Below are positions 48,503 to 58,169 of a stretch of DNA of 60,000 nt, one piece after another (within the stretch, counting starts at the first letter, position 1; each line of letters starts with the position of its first letter). The DNA is taken from contig NC_092561.1 in the NCBI RefSeq assembly GCF_037975245.1, positions 2,966,501 through 3,026,500 of the forward strand, in the 5' to 3' direction. Below the pieces are notes generated by a model, which was not told the origin of the DNA, made no database searches, and worked only from the letters and a program-made list of their open reading frames with translations. The position numbers and the translations under genes were made by a program. The stretch is from Apostichopus japonicus. Its lineage: Eukaryota > Echinodermata > Holothuroidea > Aspidochirotida > Stichopodidae.

Positions 48503-48606
48503 CTATAGGTTGACCCATGACCTGAGTCTGGATGACTTCCAGAGTGGGGACATTTACAACTATGAAGAGTGTGCCCTAAACAGACTGAAGTTTGAAAAAG
48601 ATTCAA
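48503..48606 (+). CDS. MAPK8IP1: JIP exon A (N-terminal RLTHD motif)
   Basis: The exon runs from acceptor TTCTTTTCACAG| to donor TCAA|GTAAGT. It encodes [20 protein letters not shown] and [15 protein letters not shown]. RLTHDxSLxxF is the conserved N-terminal motif of JIP1/JIP2. The frame has a stop immediately upstream of the acceptor, so translation must begin in an earlier exon ending in phase 2. A decayed LINE fragment ends about 22 bp before this exon. Confidence 0.88.
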
Positions 48607-51600
48607 GTAAGTTTAGTCTGCGTGCCTAGGAAAAGGGAAAGTTGTTTCATTTTAATGAATGGATTGAGGTAATTTCTTAGCCATTTCTTTTTTCTCCCTA
48701 CAGTACACTCCAAAATACCTAAGGCTCACATATTTTGTTACTTTGTCATTTTGAAGAATACTAAAGTATAGTTTCGTAATCTTGCTACAGAAGATAAACA
48801 GTTGTAGCTAACTAATAATTTGGTCTGGGTAAACCTATGTTATTTACAATTTTCAGTAGGCTAATATATATATATATACGACCAACAATTATCACTGGAT
48901 TTTACCATTTTTGGGCTAGAAGAGAATATTCCAGAATGCTTAAAAGCAATGCACAAGTTTCAGGAGAGAAAACAAGTACACTTTTTATTGTATCAATTAA
49001 TAATACATGGAAATGCAAGCAGTTATTCTTCATTTTTCTTTTCTGAAATTGTCTTTTATTAATTTGCCCATTTCAGATGATGATGATGTTCCCAACAATG
49101 AGCTTGGATCCAGTGATCGGATCAATGAGGATATGATCACATTAAACGTCGAAATTGACATGAAGGAAAAGTCATCCATCATCTCAGATGAATTGGACGA
49201 TGAAGCTATAAAGTTGCTCCATATACTAAAAGGAGATCTTAAGGAATCTGTAAACAAAGATGAGGTTTGTTTCTTAACTTGGATACAAACACTTTCAAGT
49301 TCTTGCATTATTTAGTACCAACTGTGCATGACAACCTCACTCTTACATTATATAATACTAACTGTGCATGTCAACTTTACCCTTGAACACCCCATTTGAA
49401 CACCTACACCTTCAAGTACTTTTATCATAAATGTATCAGGTTTGTAACAGTTCTTGTTTCTCTTGAAACAGGGATGTAAAGAGAGGAGTAAGAGTTGTAG
49501 CCCAGCCAAGAAAAATCGAAGAGGATGTGGTCGTAAGTTACCCCCCATGCCTGTTCAAAGACCTGGTAAGTTTATTTAATATATGTTCATTGGTTCATTC
49601 CCTGATAAAGGGTCTAGATATGACTGGATTTAGAATGTATTTAATTGAGAGTTAAAAGCTTACAGAGACATATTTTTTGGAATTTGATTACTTGAGCTTT
49701 TGACATTACTGATTTCTGTAATTATTCAATTAATATATCAGTATTTCCCGATGCAAACTTACGGCTAATGTCTTGTTCATTTAGAAGGCAGGTTATGCTG
49801 GTTTCTTACCGCCCATCAAATACCTGCATTTGCGTAATCTTTTCCCTGACATCTATCTATGACAGAAGTATTGTAGCTTAATTGCTCTTAAAGACCAAAA
49901 GGATGTGTGGGGAAGATAATTTTGTAGAACAGAAGACTTTGTTCCTGGTTTGTCGCTGATTTGAATCCCACCTCTACTTCAACATGCATTGTCTTAGCTG
50001 TTCAATCTTGATATTGATTGCTACAAACAGACTTTGTCTTCAAGAATAGTTTATTTCACATGCGACAATGACATTACTCTTTCCTCCTCTGTGTAGAGTC
50101 CTTGAATCTATCTTATCGATTTGGAGAATTTTCGCCGGTGGTGGTGGACATGTCTCCAACTCTCCAAAGTCTTTCGCTAGAGGTCACTCCTTGCTCCGAT
50201 AGATCGGTCAGCGAAATTCTCAGTAACGTACCATCCCCATTTAACAGTAACACAATGCCAGCACTGCAGCACGACCACCTGCCGGAGAATCTCAACTCTA
50301 CTAGTGAACAATACCTGCCGTTCTTATCCAACACAAACTTGCTTCTGCAGGAAGATTCCAGCCCTGAAGAATTTCCTGGAAGTCCGCAGAAAAAGAAGAA
50401 GAAAAAACTCAGTAAATTGGAGAAAGAGGAGATTTACAAAGGTAGGATGGTTATACAAAGGTAGGATGGTTATACAAAGGTAATATAGTTATATAAACGT
50501 AGGATGGTTATACAAAGGTAGGATGGTTATACAAGGTAGGATGGTTAAACAAGGTAGGATGGTTATACAAAGGTAGGATAGTTATATAAAGGTAGGATGG
50601 TTATACAAAGGTAGGATGGTTACACAAGGTAGGATGGTTAAACAAAGGTAGGATGGTTATACAAAGGTAGGATAGTTATATAAAGGTAGGATGGTTATAC
50701 GAAGGTAGGATGGTTATACAAAGGTAGGATGGTTTTTACAAAGGTAGGATTGTTATACAAAGGTAGGATGGTTATACAAAGGTAGGATGGTTATATGGTA
50801 ACTTCACGATACTAAGTTCATGAATGTTCTTTGGGAGGACGATGGTAGTGACCATCTTTTTGATGATGCACAGTAGTTTAGTATTATTCTTCAACTATGT
50901 GATTTTATTGATATGTTTGAGTAGATTCCGCAGTGGTTATTGTTATCTGAATCACTGGTTTCAGTCCTGCGCTAACCAAAAAACTGTCGTCCCTCTTTTC
51001 CATCCCAGCAATAGAAGGAATTATACTTGTAAAAGTTTGGAATGAAACTGCTCTAAGAAAGGAAAAATTTCCTGTGGTAGGCCAAATTGGTGTCAGATAT
51101 CCCATAGATATGTGTAAAGGCCATGTCTACTTTGGAGATGCTTGAAGCTGAAGCAAGCCAGGCAAGCAGGCAATCCAAATCCCATCCAGACACACATGTT
51201 GTGTGGAGGTACATTGTGATACATACCATAGTTGCTTGAGCATGATGGATAGATTAGTGGAATATGGGGGTGGACTTAGTAATGTTCTAGTTTGAGTTTG
51301 GTGGCTCCATTACCCCTGAAGATGGAGGCATTTGTCCATCACCAGCTCTCTGCCCTGGATATGAACAATTTATAAGTTAATTCACTTTGATAATGGATAA
51401 ATTAAATTCTTCTCTGCAGATAAAAAACATCCTTATTACCAACCTATTACTCTGGTGATAGATGGAGAGGTCAGAGTTCAGACTCACAAGACGGTCCATC
51501 GTTTCATTCCTCGTCACGAGGATGAGCTTCTCCTGGATGTCAACGATCCTATCTATGTTGAACGGACAGGATCAGATGGATGGTGCGAAGGCATCAACCT

Positions 51601-54600
51601 TAGGACAGGGGAGGATGGGTGTTACCCAGAAAGATATGCAAGAATATATAGTAAAGAAACAGAGACAGAACCAGGTAAGCTCATTACCATGTGACCTTTG
51701 ACCCTTGGTCACTTCAAAGATTGCTGCTATGGGTTACTTGCATTGTCACATAAGGACAGACGGATGGTGCGAAGGCATCAACCTTAGGACAGGAGAGGAC
51801 GGGTGTTACCCAGAAAGATATGCAAGAATATATAGTAAAGAAACAGAGACAGAACCAGGTTAGCTCATTACCATGTCACCTTTGACCCTTGGTCACTTCA
51901 AAGATTGTTGCTATGGGTTACTTGCATTGTCACATAAGGCTCAAGATGCCTTATCAGTATGCAACCAAACAATGGCAAAATGTCCTTTGATACATTGATG
52001 GTAAGAAGAACATTTGCGTAAAGTTCATGCTGTGCTACAAAGGAAACTTAATCACCATATTTTTATATCCTTTGAATTTTTATATCCTATCATCATGGTT
52101 TTATTTCTCCTCCTAGGTCAAAACTTGCACAGTTTATTTGTTCCTTATATTCCCTTGAAAGGTTCTTTAATCCATCATCTTGTGTAATTTCTTCTCTTAG
52201 GTCAAAAAGCACAAGAGTACCACCTTAACCGATTCAAACTGGCCTTCTTGGGTTCGGTGGAGACCCCGCTGCATAAAGGAAATGAAGTTTTATGTCGAGC
52301 TATTTCTAAGGTATGTCTGCGCGCAAACATTCTCAGGGAGCAAGCCTTGTGATCAATGCTTGATACAGATACCGTATTGATCATCTTATAGTGCAGTTCA
52401 CCTTATTAGTATGTTTCATTGTAAAGATTTTATATAAAAATCTTTTATTATATAGTTCGACATACAGTGTATTATGATATGCAGAAATCTTTGTTTTTAT
52501 GCAGTTTTATTATAACTAATATAAAACTCAAAGGGGGACACAATCCCAACCGTCATCTTTGGGTTTATTAAATGACTGAGATCTTTGTGAAGAACCACTC
52601 ACCCAAACAGCTAAGAAAAATCTTGTTCTATTTGGCAGATATTTTAAAAGCTTACAAATTTAGCTTGGAAGCTCTCATTTTTATAAATATGTGATGTCAT
52701 GATGACATTAGGATATGAAAACTTTGACTTTCCCGTATTGCCTTTCTTTTCATATTTTTAAGGTGAAATGTTGACAATTTTGTCCACAAAACCAATGTCA
52801 TTATTTGGTCATGTGACAAGCCTCAATATGGTAGATTCAGCATTTTTCAAAACCAATCTGCATTATAGAAAAGGAAATATTGCAAAACAAAGAATTGCAA
52901 AAAAAAAAGTGAAGTACATGTGGCTCTATGATGTCATATTTTAGACTTGATCAAGTCTTCAGCTTTTTATGTGAAAAAAAACATATAATCTGTGATATTT
53001 CCCAAATGGAATAATATTTTTCTTGGTTGTGTATGGAAGTTGTTTATGACATTTATCTCTACCATCACATCAATACTGATGTTTGGGGTTTTGTCTCCTT
53101 TTAACTGCTAATCCATGCAATATCATCAATGATTGTATTTCAAAAAAGAAATAAATTTATTTTATTAAACATGGATGCATTTGATCACCAGAATTGCCCT
53201 GAAGAGTATGAAGCTGTAAAACCTGGAACAAACATCCATCTTCATCTTGCAAATTTTCTTTGTCTTTTATTTTAGAGTTAGTAAAAGTCTAGAAAAAAGA
53301 GTGATCAATTAATTGAATATTTTCTTGAACTTTCTAGGTAATTACGGCAAGAAAGATCTCACAGAGCAGTCACCCACCGTCAGAATGTATTCTAGAGATC
53401 AGTGATCATGGCGTCAAAATGATTGATCTCTCCAAGAAGGCCAAAAGCCCTCAGGTATAACAAACTGGCTATTAAAGTATGCAGCCATACCATTTCTATG
53501 GTAACCAAAGGGCTGTTAGCTGTTTTTTTGTCAAACAAAGTTCATTGTCTGTATTACCTCTGTGTATGGAAGCTGTTGCTTGTTTGGGAATTTGTCTTTG
53601 TGTTAGATATGCATGTCTATGTTTGAAATTATGTGTCAGTTGTTGGCTCCGTCCAACCATTCTCATAAGTAAGGGTTGTAAATTTACCCTGTGTGGTTGG
53701 TGGTGAAATGAAAATGTAATATCACATTCTATTGGTAAGAGTGCCCACACTACTATCGGCAAAAGTGTCTCAGTGCCCACACTACTGTTGGTAATAGTGC
53801 CTCAGTGTCCACACTACTATCGGCAAAAGTGCCTCAGTGCCCAAACTACTATTGGTAATAGTGCTTCAGTGCCCACTCTACTATTGATAATAGTGCCTCA
53901 GTGCCCACACTACTATTGGTAATATTGCCTCATTGCCCACACTACTATTGGTAATAGTGCCCACACTACTGTTGGTAATAGTGCCTCAGTGCCCACACTA
54001 CTCATGGTAATAGTGCCTCAGTGCCCACACTACTATTGGTAATAGTGCCTCAGTCCCCATACTACTATTGGTTAAAATTGCCTTTGTGCCCTTCAGCTTT
54101 CCCAACATATCTCCCTATTGTCTTGTGGACTAATGCCAAAATTCCATTTACTGACACTAAAAGGCCAAACCCAGTCTACTGTCATTTAGTAAGGCCACTT
54201 TTGATCCATCTCAAGTTCAATTTGAGTAGTTTATATAGTCTGATATCCAAGCCTAGTATAACTGTTTTCCTTGTCCCTGTGACAAACAAAGGCAGACCTA
54301 GAATACCTGATATTAAGGATACTCTATCTTTGTATTTGATAATTACTATGAATAAATAGAAATTTTATGTATGATGGGTGTGTCATACAAACAACATATT
54401 TGTTTTTTTTAGATATAAACTAACTCATGAGCAAGTTAAGACCATCTCATTCATGTACAATCATACACTCTATATACAGTAGACATAGAATCTGAATCTG
54501 TATTCTCCAACAGCTGCCCCTAGTTTCATTTAACTTTAGTCTCCTTGTTTCCAGGAAATATTTAAGTTTAATTGATACCAATATTGTCAAAAACTTAAAA

Positions 54601-57600
54601 AGAATCATTATTATTATTATTTTAGGTTTACAGTCTTGTACAGGGCCAAGGCCCTTTGACACGACTTTTACAACTTAACCCTGGTCATTGGTAACTTGTC
54701 ACACCTACATACCAAAGTGTGCACAATTCAAACAATCTCTCCTGGGGCACCACAGTGCACCACAACCACGTGTCCCCCGGGGGACTTCCCATAGGGTGCA
54801 GCCACAAACCGGCGCACGCAACTATATTTACAAGTTACCTCCCAAGTCCCCATTTATACACCTGGGTGAAGAGAGGCAATGGAGATAAAGCGCCTTGCCC
54901 AAAGACACAACGTAATGATCTGGCCAGGGCTCGAACCTGTAATCCTTAGATCACAAGTCCACTGCCTTAACCACTTGACCACAACGCCCTCATGAAAAGC
55001 TTTGATGCAAAAATAATGGAAGAAAAAGAAGCGATAAACAAAGTAATCAAAAGTTTGTGATGATAACTACAAAATTAATGAAATGTAAAGGTTGGTCTTG
55101 GATGATCTTGTTAGCTTTTTTTTCTTTTCTTTAGTGCTATACATACGTAGAGCAATCGATTTGTTAGTTCAGAAATGTTAGGGAAATCTTTCTGTTCAAT
55201 TTGTAGTTTTCTGTGACTAGGCTGTGTTAATTTATCAAAACAGTGATATCTCAGTGATTTGGATATATTGGAGCAGATTAAAACAACTGGTCTTGCTAGG
55301 TAAAATGTTATTTTAATTCTGACTTGATAGACTGTTTTCAAATGAGATAACTACTGTAGCAACCAGTGAAAGTAAAAACAACCGAATGTAGTTTGACATT
55401 TGACATTTACGACTTGTTTAAAGTTTGAACGAAACCAAAGACATTGGGTGAGTACAAAAATGATAGTTTCGACCAAATTAGGAATTACATTTTGCTTTAT
55501 GTGCAAAAGACTCATCCTATCTAATGGAGAGTGTCATACCTATATTAAATCTGCTAGTTTCAAAACTAGGAGAACAAAGAATGGAAAACTTCAGAAATCT
55601 ATATGAAAATCAACTTCAACATCTTAAGTTAATTGCATCATTTTTTGAAAAGTCAATTTAGAACAAATTGTAACAGATCATCTTCTTCTCTCCTCCCACT
55701 CGTAGTATCGTCATGACCTAATTCTGTGTTTAAAATAATCAATAATCTCTCCCAATGTTTTATCTATTTTTTTGTACTTGTTTTGATTATCTTTCTTGAA
55801 GCACACATTATATCCAGTGTACTAATAGTCCTATTTGTGTCACCCAATTCTTTTCCTTTATCTACCCTGCATGCTCCCTTTCTTTAGTTCACCTCATGTG
55901 CTGTTTGATGTCATACCAGTCCATTTTACTTGTAAGTTGTTCATCTTTAATTCCATTCTTAGATATTTCATGTAAATTGTACGCCATCTTTGAATCGTAT
56001 CCAATTGCAGTCAGATTTAGTTTTATCCTTCAATTAAAGTCAGATTTAAGTTTTATTTTTAAATTTAGAGGGCCACATTTATTCCAGGATATCCAGAGAC
56101 ACGATATTGGTCATGACCCCCTCAAGTTGACATCTGTATGTTTAAAGGGGGAGTGTTGGAATTTTGAGGCCCTCTCAGTGTTTCAAGGGAGATGGTGAGA
56201 TACCGAACTTTACAACACCTCATTCATAAACGAGTAGTTTGTTCATGACAAAAATCCAGTTCCAAACAACATGAGGTAACTGGAAGTCTCATGATTTATC
56301 ATGAGGTGCAAAGAGATGTTTTCCAAGGATAATATTCTGCTCTGGGATGCCTTTATCTGTGAGAGTCATCAATGCACTTTACAGTGGTAGTTGTAAGCAG
56401 TCACAGCTTACATTTAAGTAGTTTCTGTTGAGTAGCACTTGATGTAGTGCCACGCTTATTTGGTATACTTTATATTTCTACGCAAATGCTTCTAATTTGA
56501 ATGTAATGTTATCTTACATTGAATTCTATCGAAATTGGAAGAGATTAAAGGTCACATCAGGTCAACAAAGCCTGAAAACCTTATAAACATGATAACTCAA
56601 AGTAAAAGCTGCAGTTAATCTTTGAATTCCCCAATGCTATGATTTTCTTTCTGTGAACATAGTTTGGTAAAATTCAGTTCAGTTATTTTTGTGAAGGGGC
56701 TCTATAGGTCTTCAACGAAACATACCTGGCATCCAGTTAATGAAATCTGCTTCAGAGTTCATACTCTTGCTTTAAACATGCACTTAAACCTCCTATCATT
56801 TTTCACCCTGTGAGCTTCAAGGGGACAACAGATTATCTCAAATGGGCACAAACTGGCTCAAGGGGACGAAAGGTTATCTCAAATGGTGGAAAAATTGGCA
56901 ATTTGCTCAAAAATATTTCACAATGTATATAGACAATGTCATGTAACTCTCAACATTTATCAAAGGGATTTGCTAGCTCAAAGTTGGTCAAATGTGTCTA
57001 CATTTCACATAGGAAGACTTTTCTTTCTGGATATTGAAACATTTTGGTTTAAAATTCTTACATATCACTTAAAGATCCTTATGAGTGAATGACATGGTTG
57101 ATGTCCACAACAGATTTCTACAAATCTTTTCTGGTTCTCACTAAATTCTTGAATAAATTTAGCTCACTTGCTCTACATTAGTCCAATAGTTACAGTATTA
57201 ACATTTTGAGCAAACTGTAAGGCAAGGAACCCCAAAGCTAACTGGCTTTCTGTTTCGATAAGTATTTATTGTTTTCAGCAACGTTGGCTGTAAAGGTAGA
57301 TACTGTAGGAAAATTACAGTATAACGCAACATCACATACTTCTAAGCCCAGGAGAATGCTTCCCCTTGGCATAAAAGGTTATAATCTGGAAATAGTAAAA
57401 TTAAATGTTTAAACTCAAATTTTCATAATTTTAAAGAATTGTAACCTTGACTTGGAATATTAAGAATGTCGTAATTAACTCTTGTGCTTCTACCACTTCC
57501 AGAAAAAGGACTCTGTGAGGAAAAGAGTAGAGAGATTTTTGAGTGGAAAGCAGGTCCATGTCAACGATTATTACTTCTCACTGAAGAATGTTTCTTTCTG

Positions 57601-58169
57601 TGGATATCATCCAGCTAGTAACAGGTAAGAAACATAGATTTTATTTAATAGGAAGAATGTCTCTTTCTGTGGATTTCATCCAGCTAGTAACAGGTAAGAA
57701 ACATAGATTTTATTTAATAGGAAGAATGTCTCTTTCTGTGGATATCATCCAGCTAGTAACAGGTAAGAAACATAGATTTTATTTGATGGGAACAGTTCGC
57801 ATGCATGGTCTGTTGACACAGTCAAATAACTTATTTGCCAATAAAAGCAGTTTTATTTATTACTGCAAACTTTGCTAGATTCTCTAATGAAAACGAAGCA
57901 AAAAACGAAATGGAAAGAGAATATTCAATCCATTCTGGAATTGCTTGCATCTTATTTTGATGGATGTAAAGGAGGTTATTTTACTATCAATATATTTTGT
58001 TGTTTCTATGACTCCATTGTTAAACTGTCATATTGATATATATATATTTATATTTTGTTCGTAGATACTTTGGATTCATCACGAAACACCCGATGGATAG
58101 GAGATTTGCTTGTCATGTCTTCAGTGCGGAGACTGCTGCAGAAACTAGACCGATTGCTGAAGCTATGGG
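48503..58169 (+). CDS. MAPK8IP1: JNK-interacting protein 1/2 (JIP1-like) scaffold, partial at both ends
   Basis: Nine exons join in frame: 48503-48606, 49077-49264, 49472-49565, 50097-50441, 51420-51674, 52201-52310, 53338-53454, 57503-57624 and 58065-58169. They total 1440 nt, about 480 residues. Domain order, numbered from the first visible exon, is: conserved N-terminal motif [12 protein letters not shown] (2-13), an acidic Ser-rich region, a basic patch and a JNK docking-like motif QRPESLNL (127-134), a Lys run, an SH3 domain with the JIP signature [14 protein letters not shown] (272-285), then a PTB domain from FKLAFLGS (341-348) to [21 protein letters not shown]1/2 scaffolds bring JNK, MKK7 and MLK kinases together and link cargo to kinesin-1. 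The first exon(s) were not found. The exon with the end of the PTB helix and the kinesin light-chain binding tail lies past the right edge. Ordinary SH3 adaptors are excluded by the SH3-PTB order and the RHEDEL wording; JIP1 versus JIP2 cannot be decided here. Confidence 0.93.
49077..49264 (+). CDS. MAPK8IP1: JIP exon B (acidic region)
   Basis: The exon runs from acceptor CCCATTTCAG| to donor GATGAG|GTTTGT. It encodes an acidic, Asp/Glu/Ser-rich stretch ([49 protein letters not shown]). Acidic low-complexity sequence follows the N-terminal motif in vertebrate JIP1 as well. The frame is open and splice phases agree on both sides. The reverse strand is also open here, but that is a shadow. Confidence 0.85.
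49472..49565 (+). CDS. MAPK8IP1: JIP exon C (basic patch, start of docking motif)
   Basis: The exon is 94 nt from acceptor CTTGAAACAG| to donor CCTG|GTAAGT. It encodes [19 protein letters not shown] and [12 protein letters not shown], a strongly basic stretch. Joined to exon D it makes QRPESLNL, which resembles the JNK-binding delta motif of JIP1 (from memory KRPTTLNL): basic residues, then Leu-x-Leu. The exon junction falls inside the motif. Confidence 0.83.
50097..50441 (+). CDS. MAPK8IP1: JIP exon D (Ser/Pro linker)
   Basis: The exon is 345 nt from acceptor CTCCTCTGTGTAG| to donor ACAAAG|GTAGGA. It begins with the LNL half of the docking motif, then [19 protein letters not shown] low-complexity Ser/Pro/Asn linker with several SP/TP sites follows, then [13 protein letters not shown] and a run of six lysines before [11 protein letters not shown]. 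The Leu-x-Leu half of the JNK docking-like motif and possible proline-directed phosphosites fit a JNK scaffold. Its donor is the seed of a 19-bp minisatellite that repeats the exon/intron boundary through the next 350 bp. Confidence 0.87.
50441..50795 (+). repeat. 19-bp minisatellite seeded on the JIP exon D splice donor
   Basis: About 18 units of GGTAGGATGGTTATACAAA begin exactly at the exon D/intron boundary (ACAAAG|GTAGGATGG). Nearly every unit therefore recreates an exon-end plus donor sequence. Confidence 0.95.
50796..51419 (+). other. Rest of the JIP intron between exons D and E
   Basis: No conserved exon recognised. Small open frames on both strands at 50824-51105 have no family signature. 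Confidence 0.5.
51420..51674 (+). CDS. MAPK8IP1: JIP exon E (SH3 domain)
   Basis: The exon is 255 nt from acceptor TTCTTCTCTGCAG| to donor CCAG|GTAAGC. It encodes [19 protein letters not shown], then the SH3 domain [36 protein letters not shown] and ERYARIY. The fold's hallmark positions are present: the ALYDY-equivalent strand replaced by [10 protein letters not shown] as in JIPs, Trp in DGWCEG, and the final CYPERYA strand. In JIP1 this SH3 domain homodimerises. The 3' 102 nt of this exon recur 184 bp downstream as a broken duplicate. Confidence 0.95.
51755..51941 (+). pseudogene. Broken tandem duplicate of the SH3 exon 3' half
   Basis: A 184-bp segment carrying the last 102 nt of the SH3 exon plus 80 bp of intron is repeated once, head to tail. 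The copy keeps [18 protein letters not shown]-type coding sequence, but its splice donor has changed from GTAAGC to GTTAGC. The only nearby acceptor-like AG (CACATAAG) would enter it out of frame, so it looks non-functional. Confidence 0.8.
52201..52310 (+). CDS. MAPK8IP1: JIP exon F (start of PTB domain)
   Basis: The exon is 110 nt from acceptor TTCTTCTCTTAG| to donor TCTAAG|GTATGT. It encodes [20 protein letters not shown] and [16 protein letters not shown]. FxxxFLGSVxxPxHKGNxVLCxA is the opening strand and helix of the JIP PTB domain. In JIPs this domain binds partners including APP-family cytoplasmic tails. Confidence 0.95.
52311..53337 (+). other. JIP intron between exons F and G
   Basis: AT-rich, with no recognised repeat or additional exon. 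Confidence 0.6.
53338..53454 (+). CDS. MAPK8IP1: JIP exon G (PTB domain, middle)
   Basis: The exon is 117 nt, phase 0 at both ends, from acceptor CTTGAACTTTCTAG| to donor CCTCAG|GTATAA. It encodes [20 protein letters not shown] and [19 protein letters not shown]. The pattern PPSxCxLEISxxGVK matches the central strands of the JIP PTB domain. Confidence 0.94.
53733..54072. repeat. 32-bp minisatellite in JIP intron
   Basis: The unit begins CAGTGCCCACACTACTATTG and ends GTAATAGTGCCT, about 11 copies with some shortened. It lies 280 bp past exon G. Confidence 0.92.
54603..54991 (-). mobile_element. tRNA-derived SINE
   Basis: Read on the minus strand, it starts GAGGGCGTTGTGGTCAAGTGG with an A-box-like TGGTCAAGTGG (54980-54970), then a B box GGTTCGAGCCC (54937-54927). 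A body with TTGGGCAAGGCGCTTTATCT and a 3' tail of AAT repeats (54622-54603) follow. The A/B spacing and order match a tRNA-related head. It sits antisense in the JIP intron between exons G and H. Confidence 0.9.
55000..56721 (+). other. JIP intron sequence without a recognised feature
   Basis: AT-rich intron interior. A 100-codon open frame at 55896-56198 has no recognisable domain. Confidence 0.5.
56722..57362 (-). repeat. Unnamed dispersed repeat, copy 2
   Basis: Reverse complement of the repeat at 38450-39045. It lies in the JIP intron between exons G and H and ends about 140 bp before exon H. Confidence 0.8.
57503..57624 (+). CDS. MAPK8IP1: JIP exon H (PTB domain, NVSFCGYHP strand)
   Basis: The exon is 122 nt from acceptor ACCACTTCCAG| to donor AACAG|GTAAGA. 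It encodes [20 protein letters not shown] and [20 protein letters not shown]. FxLKNxSFCGYHPxxN is a hallmark of JIP1/2. The 3' 42 nt, the donor and 27 bp of intron are tandemly repeated twice more immediately downstream. Confidence 0.94.
57583..57785 (+). repeat. 69-bp tandem triplication across the exon H donor
   Basis: Units start at 57583, 57652 and 57721. Each comprises 42 nt of exon H, the donor and 27 nt of intron. Only a few substitutions separate the copies (GTTTCTTTC/GTCTCTTTC, ATATCATC/ATTTCATC), so the event is recent. Confidence 0.95.
57652..57762 (+). pseudogene. Two tandem copies of the 3' end of JIP exon H (42-nt pseudo-exons)
   Basis: Segments 57652-57693 and 57721-57762 repeat the last 42 nt of exon H, each ending in the same donor (AACAG|GTAAGA) and each preceded by a possible acceptor (TTTTATTTAATAG|). 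Each would encode [14 protein letters not shown] or its Tyr variant in frame with exons H and I. The intervening segment is only 27 nt, below usual metazoan intron sizes, and retaining it gives an immediate TAA. They are therefore probably non-coding by-products of a 69-bp tandem triplication. Confidence 0.6.
58065..58169 (+). CDS. MAPK8IP1: JIP exon I (PTB domain, YFGFITKHP strand)
   Basis: The exon is 105 nt from acceptor TTTTGTTCGTAG| to donor ATGGG|GTAAGT. It encodes [19 protein letters not shown] and [16 protein letters not shown]. [19 protein letters not shown] is essentially identical to the JIP1/2 family. The last PTB helix and the C-terminal kinesin light-chain binding motif must be encoded beyond position 60000; no candidate was found in the remaining 1.8 kb. 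Confidence 0.94.

Noticed and set aside
48227-48606. Minus-strand open frames opposite JIP exon A as a gene
   Set aside because: Part is the reverse complement of exon A and part is a frameshifted LINE reverse transcriptase with a degraded catalytic motif.
50824-51105. Additional JIP exon between exons D and E
   Set aside because: Open on both strands, but without family similarity; exons D and E already join in frame.
54900-54991. tRNA gene
   Set aside because: A- and B-box-like sequences are present, but the cloverleaf is degenerate and the sequence continues into a SINE body and AAT tail.
57588-57878. 96-codon repeat protein ([17 protein letters not shown] units)
   Set aside because: Wrong frame of the 69-bp triplication; the correct frame is the PTB exon.
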